Source of the DNA: Methanobrevibacter_A sp964547125
GTDB lineage: Archaea; Methanobacteriota; Methanobacteria; Methanobacteriales; Methanobacteriaceae
Assembly (NCBI GenBank): GCA_964547125.1
Contig: CAZJLS010000018.1
Coordinates: 1 to 27,257, forward strand
DNA: 27,257 nt
Reading direction: 5' to 3'
Below the pieces are notes generated by a model. The model was not told the DNA's origin. It was given only the letters and a program-made list of their open reading frames with translations, and searched no databases. Positions 16,258 through 24,712 of the stretch are shown one piece after another (positions within the stretch are counted from its first letter, which is position 1; each line of letters opens with the position of its first letter). The position numbers and the translations under genes were made by a program.

Positions 16258-17484
16258 ATGGGTAAAGAGTTTTTAAAAATTGTTGATGTTGTTGAAGCTA
16301 AAGAGATTATAAAGAATTTGTTTGATGAATGTTATTCTTGTGAATGTGAGGTTGTTTCAGTTAGTGATTGTGTTGGTCGTGTTTTGTTTGATGATTTTGT
16401 TAGTCTTGTTGATTTTCCTCCTTTTGATAGGGCTTTAAAGGATGGTTATTGTGTTAAGGTTGAGGATACTTTTGGTGCTAGTGAGGAGTCTCCTCGACGT
16501 GTTCGGATTATTGATACTGTTGAGGCTGGTGATTTTACAAATAAGAGTATTGGTTTAGGTGAGTGTGTTCGTATAAGTACTGGTGCTTGTATACCTGAAG
16601 GTGGTGAAGCTGTTTTAATGGTTGAGTTTAGTGGGGAAGATGATGAGGGTTTTGTGTATTTGTATTCTAGTTTAAGTCCTGGAGGAGATATTGGTTTTAA
16701 AGGTTCTGATATTAGTAAAGGTGAGATTATACTTAAAAAAGGTGATGTTTTAACTCCTTCTAAGATTGGTGTTGTTGCAAGTCAAGGTGTGGAAAGTGTT
16801 AATGTTTATAAAAATCTTAATGTTGGAGTTATTTCTACAGGTAATGAGTTAACTGAGTTAGGTGATGATTTAAGTGTTGGTGGTATTTATGATATTAATA
16901 GTGTTATGATTGGGAGTGTTTTGAAGAGTTTTGGTTGTGATTATGGTAATTTAGGTATTGTGGTTGATGATTATGAGTCTATTAAGTCTAAGATTCTTGA
17001 AGGTTTAAGTGTTTATGATTTGGTTGTTGTCTCTGGTGGTACTAGTGCAGGTGTTGGTGATAATTTAAGGAAAATTCTTGATGAGTTAGGTGTTGTTTTT
17101 ATTCATGGTATTAGTGTTCAACCAGGAAAACCTACTCTTGTTGGTATTGTTGATGGCAAGATTGTTGTTGGTTTACCTGGTAACCCTGTTAGTGCTCTTA
17201 TTGTTTTTAATGTTTTTATTTTACCAGTTATTAAAGGTTTGATTGGGTTAAATACTCAGGAAAGTGATGATTATTTTGAGGGTGTTTTAAATAAGCGTGT
17301 GCATTCTCCTGTTGGTCGTGAGCAATATCAGTTAGTTAAATTGTTAAGTGATGGTGGTGTTGAGCCAATATTTAAGGATTCTGGAGCTATTTTTTCTTTA
17401 GTATCTGCTGATGGATATATGAAAGTAGATAAAAATACTGAGATGGTTTTAGAAGGAGAGACTGTAAAAGTTAAATTATTTTAA
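16258..17484 (+). CDS. moeA: Molybdopterin molybdenumtransferase MoeA
   Basis: MoeA inserts molybdate (or tungstate) into adenylated molybdopterin, giving the cofactor used by formylmethanofuran and formate dehydrogenases. Seen in order: VSVSDCVGRVLFDD, DFPPFDRALKDGYCV, VRISTGACIPEGGEAV, the MoCF-binding fold with VISTGNEL, VVVSGGTSAGVGDN, VQPGKPTLVGI, VGLPGNPVSAL, and a C-terminal barrel to residue 408 (normal size). The usual SAMDGYAV motif is ALKDGYCV here. An upstream in-frame start is excluded because the ATG at 16241 runs into a stop. Codons are strongly T-ending. The ribosome site is weak. Confidence 0.92.
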   Translation: MGKEFLKIVDVVEAKEIIKNLFDECYSCECEVVSVSDCVGRVLFDDFVSLVDFPPFDRALKDGYCVKVEDTFGASEESPRRVRIIDTVEAGDFTNKSIGLGECVRISTGACIPEGGEAVLMVEFSGEDDEGFVYLYSSLSPGGDIGFKGSDISKGEIILKKGDVLTPSKIGVVASQGVESVNVYKNLNVGVISTGNELTELGDDLSVGGIYDINSVMIGSVLKSFGCDYGNLGIVVDDYESIKSKILEGLSVYDLVVVSGGTSAGVGDNLRKILDELGVVFIHGISVQPGKPTLVGIVDGKIVVGLPGNPVSALIVFNVFILPVIKGLIGLNTQESDDYFEGVLNKRVHSPVGREQYQLVKLLSDGGVEPIFKDSGAIFSLVSADGYMKVDKNTEMVLEGETVKVKLF

Positions 17485-17544
17485 AATATAATAAGAAACA
17501 TAAAACTATATAGAATTAATATTTTTTTACGAGGAAATTTTTTT

Positions 17545-18003
17545 ATGATAGAAGAGAAAACAATACCAGATCAGAAAATTGCTGTAATGAAAAATAAAGG
17601 AACAAGAGAAGATATTGGAGTTTTATTATCTAAATTAAGTGGATGGGTTGAAAATGAATGTATAGAAACTGTTGGAGATTATTTCATGTTATATTACACA
17701 TTCCCAAAAGAAGATGATGAAACAATAGTCTTTGATATTGGTGTTCCAATAAGTGAAAAAACAACAAATCCTGGTGAAAAAAATATTGAAATTGCTGATT
17801 TAATAGAACATACTGTAATTTCTGCTATTCATAAAGGAGACCGTGATAATATACGTGATACTTACGATGAAATCATAAAATTCTGTCAAGAAAATAAATA
17901 TGATATTATTGGATCTCCTAAAGAGATTTTCATAACCAACCCTTATGATATTAACATTAAAGAACAAATAACAGAAATACAAATACCCGTAATAAAAATG
18001 TAG
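17545..18003 (+). CDS. GyrI-like (effector-binding domain) protein
   Basis: A 152-residue stand-alone GyrI-like/SOUL-type ligand-binding domain without a DNA-binding part. The first half has the strand pattern KTIPDQKIAVMKNKG and a GDYFMLYYTFP strand; the second has HTVISAIHKGDRDNI, a helix with TYDEIIKFCQEN, and the typical C-terminal EIFITNP...EITEIQIPV. These proteins bind small hydrophobic or charged molecules, and some inhibit gyrase in bacteria; the ligand here is unknown. The ATG has a good site GAGGAAA. It follows moeA by 60 bases. Codons are A-rich, unlike moeA. Confidence 0.8.
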   Translation: MIEEKTIPDQKIAVMKNKGTREDIGVLLSKLSGWVENECIETVGDYFMLYYTFPKEDDETIVFDIGVPISEKTTNPGEKNIEIADLIEHTVISAIHKGDRDNIRDTYDEIIKFCQENKYDIIGSPKEIFITNPYDINIKEQITEIQIPVIKM

Positions 18004-18041
18004 AAAAAAAATAATTAAAATGTGGAAGGGAGGGATTTTGC

Positions 18042-18263
18042 TTGAAATATGATGAAGAAGTTCAAAACATTAAAATCCAGAAAAAATTGGATAAAATAAC
18101 AGAAAATTCAACAAAAAAGATAGAAGAAATAGAGAAAAATCTTAACAAGGAAATAAATACCTTCCACAAAACTGAAAACACAAAATTAAATCATAATATC
18201 CTAGATAGTAAAGAGAAATTTAAAAGAAAATATGAGAATTTGAAAATAGAATCAAAATATTAA
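18042..18263 (+). CDS. Small charged coiled-coil protein, unknown function
   Basis: A 73-residue ORF made almost wholly of Lys, Glu, Asn and Ile with no Pro, Gly, Cys or Trp, predicted by eye to be one long helix or coiled coil. The start is TTG at 18042 with a very strong Shine-Dalgarno GGGAGGGAT at 18028-18036, the main reason to believe it is translated. It lies 38 bases after the GyrI-like gene and its TAA overlaps, tail to tail, the stop of the glycosyltransferase gene (18260-18263). It resembles no family that I can name. Confidence 0.6.
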   Translation: MKYDEEVQNIKIQKKLDKITENSTKKIEEIEKNLNKEINTFHKTENTKLNHNILDSKEKFKRKYENLKIESKY

Positions 18264-19282
18264 ACTTGATATAAAATTTCCTTAAATCCCATAAATTGTG
18301 CTAATGTTGAACTTCCAAGCATATCAGGCATTAAAAATGCCATTAAAATACCAATTAAACCAAATATTATACCAATACCCCAAATTATTTTAACTGCTGT
18401 TTTTTCCTCAACAGGTTTTCTTAAAACCAACCTAATTAAAGATTTAAACCCATTATCCGGTGATACTAACTTACCATCACTTGATACTTGTGTTGGTTTC
18501 TGTTGTGAGCGATTCATAACACCTGCACTATAGAATTTCAAAGCAGCATCAATAATATTTGGAAGTAAAATAATTAAAGCAATAAATTTTAAACGACCAA
18601 TAAATGCAATAGCTGCAATTGTAGCCCCGATAACTAAAGTCCCAGTATCTCCTGGAAATACTTTTGCAGGGTGCTTATTAAAGTATAAAAATGCTAATAA
18701 AGATCCAAGCATACTCATACTAATTATTGCAACATCATATTTACCAAGTATTATACAAGATACTGTTAAAGATATCATTGCTATAACACCTAAACCAGAT
18801 TCAATACCATTTAAACCTGCTAACATATTTGTTAAATTTGAAGCTATAGATACTGCAATTGGAATAGAAATAATATATAATAAACCAACATTTGGTGGGG
18901 CTGCCCATATTAAAGGAATACCTGCAAGAAATAGTAATAATAATTTTTCATATGAACTTAACATTATAAGATCATCAACAATTCCCACTAAACCTACAAG
19001 TAAAATAACAAGCAAAACAATGATTAATTGGAAAGTAACTGTTGGGAATAATGTTATTCCACAAAACATTCCAATAATAAAACCAAATAATATTCCTAAA
19101 CCACCCATTTCTGCAACTATTGGTTTTAATGCTTTATGGATATCTTTACCGATTATATCTGCGTTTTCCAATCTTTTAATAAGATGTGGCATCATATACC
19201 ATGTAACTCCACAAGATATAAGTCCACAAATTAGTGCTATTACTATTAAAGGTAAATCTGGAATTAAATTTAATGGTCCCAT
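18260..19282 (-). CDS. Polyprenyl-phosphate GlcNAc-1-phosphate transferase (ALG7/AglH-like, GT family 4)
   Basis: An integral membrane enzyme of the MraY/WecA/ALG7 superfamily that moves a sugar-1-phosphate from a UDP-sugar to a polyprenyl or dolichyl phosphate, starting N-glycan or wall-polymer synthesis. About ten hydrophobic segments are visible. Motifs: KALKPIVAEMGG, VGIVDDL with the Asp pair, SNLTNMLAGLNGIESGLG, VFPGDTGTL and a basic cytosolic loop. The NMLAGLNGIE form matches eukaryotic ALG7 and archaeal AglH rather than MraY (NFxDGxDGL). ATG 19291 overlaps the likely ribosome site GGGATGAT, so ATG 19282 is preferred. It is the last gene of the metG operon and lies 19 bases after the HTH gene. 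Confidence 0.85.
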   Translation of the reverse strand: MGPLNLIPDLPLIVIALICGLISCGVTWYMMPHLIKRLENADIIGKDIHKALKPIVAEMGGLGILFGFIIGMFCGITLFPTVTFQLIIVLLVILLVGLVGIVDDLIMLSSYEKLLLLFLAGIPLIWAAPPNVGLLYIISIPIAVSIASNLTNMLAGLNGIESGLGVIAMISLTVSCIILGKYDVAIISMSMLGSLLAFLYFNKHPAKVFPGDTGTLVIGATIAAIAFIGRLKFIALIILLPNIIDAALKFYSAGVMNRSQQKPTQVSSDGKLVSPDNGFKSLIRLVLRKPVEEKTAVKIIWGIGIIFGLIGILMAFLMPDMLGSSTLAQFMGFKEILYQV

Positions 19283-19301
19283 AAGTATCATCCCTATTTT
19301 A

Positions 19302-19787
19302 TTATTTCTTATTTAAAATATAATAAACTGTTCTCAATGGAATGTTTAGTTTTTCTGATATTTCTTTTGCTTTATAGTTTTCATTTTTTAATTTAAAAAT
19401 TTCTTCATATGTTTCATCATCATATTTTCTGTTATAATAATCATTTTTATCATTATCTGAATATTTAGAGCGGAAATAGTAAACTCTTTCTAGTGGGATG
19501 TCTAATAGTTTACTGATGTTTTTTGGTGAGTTTCCTTTATTTAGAAGGTTTAATACACGGTTTATTTCTTCTTCTGTGTATTTTTTATTTTCACCCCATT
19601 TGTAGTCTATTTCTACTTTAATATCAACTGATTTTAATGCTTCAAAGTAGCGTGAGGGTGTTCTATCATATATGCTTTTAGAACAAGTTATAGTGTTTAA
19701 ATTTGGATATTCATCTATTAAATCCATTAAGTTTTTTAGTGTGAATGCTTTAGTAACATGCACTCGTGTAACATCTTCAATATTCAT
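19302..19787 (-). CDS. Protein with two tandem helix-turn-helix repeats (DUF1699-like N-terminus)
   Basis: 161 residues. The first 60 form a small alpha/beta domain reminiscent of archaeal DUF1699 (YPNLNTITCSKSIYDRTPSR). Two related HTH units follow: residues 70-109 with GNSPKNISKLLDIPLERVYYF, and 122-161 with AKEISEKLNIPLRTVYYILNKK. Both share ISxxLxIPLxxVYY, so the second is an internal duplicate. DNA binding is likely and the target is unknown. It sits between an unknown zinc-ribbon gene (12 bases away) and the glycosyltransferase gene, with no ribosome site of its own, so it probably depends on re-initiation. Confidence 0.7.
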   Translation of the reverse strand: MNIEDVTRVHVTKAFTLKNLMDLIDEYPNLNTITCSKSIYDRTPSRYFEALKSVDIKVEIDYKWGENKKYTEEEINRVLNLLNKGNSPKNISKLLDIPLERVYYFRSKYSDNDKNDYYNRKYDDETYEEIFKLKNENYKAKEISEKLNIPLRTVYYILNKK

Positions 19788-19799
19788 AATATTTTTTTA

Positions 19800-21398
19800 T
19801 TATTTTTTCTTTGCTAGTTCTAGGAAGTTTTGGGATAATTTTTTAGAACGGTTTGTTCTTGGTTTATCTACTTCGTTTATTTGTTTTAATTCTTTTTCTA
19901 TTTCGGATTCTTTAACTTTGAATATTTGAGATAGTTTTTTTGTTGATATATTTTCGTTTTTTTGTTTTATTAGTGCTGCTGAGAATATGTTGTGGTTTAT
20001 GTGTCTGTGGGAGTTTTTTCTTTCGAATTTGAATTTTTCGTATAATAGTAAATCCATTTCTGGTATGTTTATTATTTTTTCGTTTTCGTATTCTGAGAGT
20101 ATTTTAACTACTTTTGTGGATATTTGGAATATTTGTCTTTGTTGTCTGTCTATATCGTTTCTTAGGTATGGGAATGGTCCTGTGTATCTTTTTCTTTTGT
20201 CTGATGATGTTGTTAGGTAGTATTTGAATATGTCCCATGTTATGAGTGTTGGTGCTATCATTGTGAATATTGTGTCTTTTATTGTTTTTCTTCTTTGTAT
20301 GTCTCTTTCTAGTATTCTGTTTAGGTTTCCGTATTTGTCCATTAGTTCGTTTTCTTTTAGTTTTTCTATTTTTTTGTTTTCTCTCCATTCTTCTATTTCA
20401 TGGTATTCTGTGATGTTTGTGTTGTCTTCTTTTTTTATGTGTGGTGGTTTGTTTTGGTTGATTTCTTTTATTATTTGGTCGTATTTTTGTAGGTTTTTTA
20501 TGTTTCTGATGTTTGATTCTATTGCTTTTTCTTTGTGTTTTTCTACTATTTCTTCTGAGTATCTGACATATGCTAGTGCTAGTGCTTTTCGTGTGTGTTT
20601 ATCGTTTACTAGGCTTGGTTTGGATCTGTGGAAGTCTAGTTTTTCTATTCTGAAGTTTTTACCATATCGTTTTCGTAGTTCTTCTTCGTAACTGTTTGCA
20701 AATTCTGAGTCTAGTGATATTCTTTTTGTTGTCCATCTTCCGTTTTCTTTTAGTTTGATTCTTGGGGATACATTTGTTACTACTGATTTTCTTTGTGTTT
20801 TTAGTATGTTTAATACTTTTTTTAGTGAGTTTCTACCCCAGTTGGATAGTTGGCTCATTAAAACCATGTAGTTTCCTGAAAGTGGTAGGTATTTTAGTAT
20901 TTCTAAACGGTATACATTGGTTTCGTTTATGATGAATTTGAATTCTGTGCTTTCACAATCACATTTTCTATTTTTTGACCAGTATTTGCTTGGACGGTAT
21001 TTTTTATTGCATTTCATACATTGTAATTGTGCGTAGGATTCTAGATTTCCTAGTACTATTTTATGTGCATCTATTGATGCTTTTATACGGTCAAGTATGT
21101 TTTTTTTGGTTGTTGCTTTTATACGGAAGTGGTGATTGTGTCTAGCTAGTTCGGATGAATCGTCTAAATCATTTTCTGTTTGTGAGCTTATTCCATATTT
21201 GTTTAAAGATCTAAATGGTGCGGAGTATCCACTTAAATCCATTTTTTCTTTAAAGGATTGTAGGTATTGGAGGTTTTCATTGATTTGTCCGTAAACCTTG
21301 TTAAACTCGTCAAGAGAATTTATTTTAAAGTCAGGTTTGTTCTTATCAATATTGTTTAAGAACTTTTCTGCTTTTAGTATTAGTTTTGATTCATCCAT
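19800..21398 (-). CDS. Large conserved protein with zinc ribbon (DUF530-like), unknown function
   Basis: A 532-residue basic, Lys/Arg/Asn-rich protein without membrane segments. A four-cysteine knuckle sits at Cys127, Cys130, Cys146 and Cys148 (CMKC...CDC). Around it are helical regions and a conserved-looking core (ISLDSEFANSYEEELRKRYG; YTGPFPYLRNDIDRQQRQIF). The C-terminus has an HTH-like stretch (ISTKKLSQIFKVKESEIEKEL). I believe it belongs to the methanogen family DUF530, from memory only. The basic charge and zinc ribbon suggest nucleic-acid binding. It is 27 bases downstream of metG on the same strand, so a link to tRNA or translation is possible. Confidence 0.7.
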   Translation of the reverse strand: MDESKLILKAEKFLNNIDKNKPDFKINSLDEFNKVYGQINENLQYLQSFKEKMDLSGYSAPFRSLNKYGISSQTENDLDDSSELARHNHHFRIKATTKKNILDRIKASIDAHKIVLGNLESYAQLQCMKCNKKYRPSKYWSKNRKCDCESTEFKFIINETNVYRLEILKYLPLSGNYMVLMSQLSNWGRNSLKKVLNILKTQRKSVVTNVSPRIKLKENGRWTTKRISLDSEFANSYEEELRKRYGKNFRIEKLDFHRSKPSLVNDKHTRKALALAYVRYSEEIVEKHKEKAIESNIRNIKNLQKYDQIIKEINQNKPPHIKKEDNTNITEYHEIEEWRENKKIEKLKENELMDKYGNLNRILERDIQRRKTIKDTIFTMIAPTLITWDIFKYYLTTSSDKRKRYTGPFPYLRNDIDRQQRQIFQISTKVVKILSEYENEKIINIPEMDLLLYEKFKFERKNSHRHINHNIFSAALIKQKNENISTKKLSQIFKVKESEIEKELKQINEVDKPRTNRSKKLSQNFLELAKKK

Positions 21399-21425
21399 TA
21401 TTCTTTAAAAATTATATTATTTTTT

Positions 21426-23420
21426 TTATTGTATTTCTTCTCCAACATTTACTGGTTCTTCTGGTACTAGTAGTGCTGCACTTTCACCTGATGCTAATAG
21501 CATACCTTGTGATTCTACACCGAATAGTTTGGCTGGTTCAAGGTTCACTAGTACTGTTACTTTTTTATCTATTAATTCTTCAGGTGCGTATCTTTTAGCT
21601 AAACCTGCAACGATTTGCACTACTTTATCACCAATGTCTACTTGTAATTTAAGTAGTTTGTTTGATTTTTCAATTTTTTCTGCTTCTTTTATTTGTCCTA
21701 TTCTTATTTCTACTTTATCAAAGTAATCTATACTTATCAATTCATTCACCTCAGTGTTTTCTTCTTCGTTTTCTTTTAAGTTTTCATATAATTTTTCTTT
21801 TTCTTTTTCTATTACCTTATCTTCAATTTTCTTGAATAGTGGTTTTGGTTTATTAATACTGTGACCTACTGGTAATAGTTCCTTTGTACTATCCCAATTG
21901 TCAAGTACTGGGATGTTTAACGTTTCACTTATTTTATCTGCTGCACGTGGCATATATGGTTTTAATACTGTGCTTAACACTTTACATAGTTGATTACAAA
22001 GGTATAGGGTGTTGCTTGCAACCGTCATATCATTTTTAACTGCCTTCCATGGTTCTTGATCATTGAAGTATTTGTTTGCAAGTTTACTTACACGGAATAT
22101 TTCAACTAAACCATCACGGAATTTATAATTTTTTATAGATTCCCCAACAGTTTCTGGTAGTTTTTCAATTTCTTCTTGGAATTTTTTATCCAAATCTGAT
22201 GGATTTTTAAATTCTGGTACTTCTCCATTGAAGAATTTGTGAGTGAAAGTAAAAGTACGATGTAGGAAGTTACCTAATACATCTGCTAATTCATCATTAA
22301 CTCTTCTTTGAAAATCATCCCAACTAAAATCAGTATCTTTGTTTAATGGAGCATTAATAGTTAAATAGTATCGTAGTAAGTCTGAATCAAAATCTTTGAT
22401 AAAATCAGATACCCAAATAACCCATCCTTTACTAGTACTCATTTTCTTACCTTCAAGAGATAGGAATTCTCCTGCAAAAATATTATCTGGTAATTTACAG
22501 CCATATCCTTTAAGAAGTGCTGGCCAGAATATTGAATGATGGTAAATAATATCTTTACCTATAAAATGAACAACATAATCATTCCAATAATCTTCCCATT
22601 TTATTCCAGTTTTACGTGACCATTGGGCTGCAGATGAGATATAACCCAGGAATGCTTCAATCCAAACATATAAAACTTTACCTTCTGCATCATCTAATGG
22701 TACAGGTATACCCCAGTTCATATCACGAGTCATAATCCAATCTTTTAAACCTTCATTAATCCAGTTTAGAGCGTAATTACGAACATTAGCAGGTAATTCT
22801 TCATTATTTGTTATGTATTCTTTTAAAACATCAGTAAAACTTGATAATCTGAAAAAATATTGTTTAGTTTCACGTATAACTGGTGTATGGCCACAAGTTA
22901 AACATTGTGGTTCTTCTAAATCTGTTGGTTCCAAGTGACGGCCACAAGACTCACAATGATCTCCTCTTGCACCTTCAGAGCCACAAACTGGACAAATTCC
23001 TTCAACATAACGATCAGGTAAAAATTTACCACAATTTTCACAATACAATTGTTTAATATTTTCTTCATAAATATAATCCTTATTATATAAGTCTAAAAAG
23101 AAATTCTGACCAATAGTATAATGTAATTTATCACTAGTACGTGTGAAACTATCTAAAGTAATATCACAAGATTTAACATCTTCTACAATCATATCATGAT
23201 AACGTTTAGCTATTTCAATTGGTTTTTTACCTTCACGATCTGCTTGAACAGCAATAGGCGTACCATGTTCATCAGTAGCGCAAACCATTAAAACATCATT
23301 GCCAGCCATACGATTATATCTTGCATAAATATCTGCTGGAATATATGTAGAACGTAGGTGTCCTAAATGACAGGGACCGTTAGCATAAGGTAATGCACAT
23401 GAAATAAAAATCTTAGACAC
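21426..23420 (-). CDS. metG: Methionyl-tRNA synthetase with C-terminal tRNA-binding domain
   Basis: It charges tRNA(Met) in the cytoplasm. The 664 residues start with the class I Rossmann fold: HLGH (18-21) is the HIGH motif and KKMSTSKG (KMSKS, 326-330) is intact. The connective domain has eight cysteines in four CxxC knuckles (127/130, 143/146, 156/159, 173/176), so it binds two zinc ions, the archaeal/E. coli type. After an acidic linker the C-terminal 100 residues are a Trbp111/EMAP-II OB fold (YFDKVEIRIGQI, VQIVAGLA, VLVNLEPAKLFGVESQGM). The start is GTG at 23420, supported by GGAGGT ten bases upstream. It is the first gene of a four-gene - strand block. Confidence 0.96.
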   Translation of the reverse strand: MSKIFISCALPYANGPCHLGHLRSTYIPADIYARYNRMAGNDVLMVCATDEHGTPIAVQADREGKKPIEIAKRYHDMIVEDVKSCDITLDSFTRTSDKLHYTIGQNFFLDLYNKDYIYEENIKQLYCENCGKFLPDRYVEGICPVCGSEGARGDHCESCGRHLEPTDLEEPQCLTCGHTPVIRETKQYFFRLSSFTDVLKEYITNNEELPANVRNYALNWINEGLKDWIMTRDMNWGIPVPLDDAEGKVLYVWIEAFLGYISSAAQWSRKTGIKWEDYWNDYVVHFIGKDIIYHHSIFWPALLKGYGCKLPDNIFAGEFLSLEGKKMSTSKGWVIWVSDFIKDFDSDLLRYYLTINAPLNKDTDFSWDDFQRRVNDELADVLGNFLHRTFTFTHKFFNGEVPEFKNPSDLDKKFQEEIEKLPETVGESIKNYKFRDGLVEIFRVSKLANKYFNDQEPWKAVKNDMTVASNTLYLCNQLCKVLSTVLKPYMPRAADKISETLNIPVLDNWDSTKELLPVGHSINKPKPLFKKIEDKVIEKEKEKLYENLKENEEENTEVNELISIDYFDKVEIRIGQIKEAEKIEKSNKLLKLQVDIGDKVVQIVAGLAKRYAPEELIDKKVTVLVNLEPAKLFGVESQGMLLASGESAALLVPEEPVNVGEEIQ

Positions 23421-23544
23421 TAAAATTCAAACCTCCACAAAAAAATATAAAAAATTTTATTATATAATAATATATTTATTAATAAATCATAAAATATAAA
23501 CATTTACATAAACACATTGAAACTATTGCAAAAAAATAGTAACA

Positions 23545-23632
23545 AATAAAAAATAGATTTAAAAAAGGTTAAAAATAAAAAAATAAAAATAAAGATATGT
23601 GAAAAATAGAAATAAAGAAAAATAATATTTTT
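23545..23632 (-). terminator. U-rich tract after vapC
   Basis: On the - strand this gap is dominated by T runs of four to seven bases without a stable hairpin, fitting archaeal oligo-U termination. The rest of 23421-23632 should contain the metG promoter; no distinct element stands out. Confidence 0.35.
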
Positions 23633-24019
23633 TTAGTAAATTCTTTTAATACCATTTATTTTATCAAAATCACTATCATAACTCAATATTTTATTAACTT
23701 TATTATCACCCATAGTTTTTAATATCGCACAATCTGAATAATTTATTGCACCGTTATAATAATGATATATATTAATTGCTTCTTCATAATCATTTTTTTT
23801 AAGATATTTAATTTCCATCATTTCATTTATTAAATTAAATATATCCTTAAGATTAATCCTTTTCTCATAACGTCTAAGTCCATTTAATGTTTCTGATAGA
23901 ACAATATTATTTATTATACGATATTCAGTCATATCTTTAGAAATCTCACGAGACCTTTTATTATTCTTTTCATTTTCAATTAAAAGTGAAATTAAAAACG
24001 ATGAATCTATAAAATACAA
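23633..24019 (-). CDS. vapC: VapC-type PIN-domain toxin ribonuclease
   Basis: A 128-residue PIN domain. The acidic active-site residues are all present: Asp5 in MYFIDSSFLI, Glu43 in VLSETLNG, Asp96 in NYSDCAIL and Asp115 in LSYDSDFD. The family is a Mg-dependent endoribonuclease, often cutting tRNA or rRNA, held inactive by its VapB partner. The start is TTG placed directly after the antitoxin TGA (TGATTG), so translation depends on the antitoxin frame. The last residues are GIKRIY. The pair stands alone between two housekeeping operons. It is intact. Confidence 0.87.
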   Translation of the reverse strand: MYFIDSSFLISLLIENEKNNKRSREISKDMTEYRIINNIVLSETLNGLRRYEKRINLKDIFNLINEMMEIKYLKKNDYEEAINIYHYYNGAINYSDCAILKTMGDNKVNKILSYDSDFDKINGIKRIY

Positions 24020-24250
24020 TCAATAGTCACCTCTTCCCACATTTTTTTTAATTTCAACAGCATCAACTTCTTCATTAGCAATCACTAAACCTGCTAAATC
24101 AATCAAATCACGTTGTTTTTTAATTTTGATTATTATTTCATCATCATGGGATTCCCATGTTAATTTATCTTCAACATTTATATCGTGTTTCTCACGTATT
24201 GCTTTAGGAATGTAAATCTGAAATCCTTTATATATATTAGTTTCAATCAT
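24020..24250 (-). CDS. vapB: VapB-type antitoxin (AbrB/MazE fold)
   Basis: The N-terminus shows the swapped-hairpin beta fold of AbrB/SpoVT antitoxins: IETNIYKGFQIYIPKAIREKH, then VEDKLTWESHDDEIIIKIKK. The C-terminal 30 residues are a flexible segment expected to wrap around the toxin. A GTG at 24259 is in frame, but ATG 24250 is preferred because GTGAT lies four bases before it as a ribosome site. It directly precedes vapC and probably represses the pair's promoter in the AT-rich gap upstream. Confidence 0.85.
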   Translation of the reverse strand: MIETNIYKGFQIYIPKAIREKHDINVEDKLTWESHDDEIIIKIKKQRDLIDLAGLVIANEEVDAVEIKKNVGRGDY

Positions 24251-24394
24251 AAAAATCACTAATCCTAATTATATTAGTTTTACTATATAAAATTATAATT
24301 TTTTATAATATAAATTAAATAATATTATAAAAAATAAAAAACCTAAAAATAAATTTTTTATAATATAAATGTTATACTCTAATTTAAAAAATAA

Positions 24395-24481
24395 AGAAAG
24401 AAATAAAAAAAAGGTTTAAAATAAAAAAAAATAGGAAAAATAAAAAGTAAATAATGAAAATAAAAAATATTATTGGATTAA
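24395..24481 (-). terminator. U-rich tract after the egsA operon
   Basis: Several T runs of five to nine bases on the - strand follow the stop of the small membrane protein gene, with no clear hairpin. This is the likely end of the egsA-UPF0179-rpiA-membrane protein transcript. The rest of 24260-24394 should carry the vapB promoter. Confidence 0.4.
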
Positions 24482-24697
24482 TTAGTAGTATTGGTTTCTG
24501 TTAGTCCATGCTTGATAAACAATAAACACTCCCACTAATAATAATACGATTTGCGGAATTAAACTAAATAATAAATAAGGTATTATTCCAATTTTAGCTA
24601 GTATCCATAGTATCGCATAGATTATGATAATTATTCCTACTAATAATAGTATTTTATTGAATAAATTTCTGTAATTGTGTATATCAAATGGTGGCAA
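24482..24697 (-). CDS. Small two-helix membrane protein, unknown function
   Basis: 71 residues with two hydrophobic helices: about 16-36 (ILLLVGIIIIIYAILWILA) and 40-62 (IPYLLFSLIPQIVLLLVGVFIV), short polar ends and a C-terminal WTNRNQYY. The start is TTG at 24697. It is supported by AGGAGTG, which overlaps the rpiA stop codon (TAGGAGTG), giving tight coupling to rpiA. I cannot assign a function. Confidence 0.7.
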   Translation of the reverse strand: MPPFDIHNYRNLFNKILLLVGIIIIIYAILWILAKIGIIPYLLFSLIPQIVLLLVGVFIVYQAWTNRNQYY

Positions 24698-24712
24698 AAG
24701 ACTTTAACACTC

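Noticed and set aside
16241..16267. ATG upstream of moeA
   Set aside because: It reaches a stop after eight codons; it could be a tiny leader peptide but nothing supports that.
23421..24481. Genomic island or insertion sequence around vapBC
   Set aside because: No transposase, terminal inverted repeats, target duplication or tRNA gene is visible; AT-richness is typical of all gaps here.
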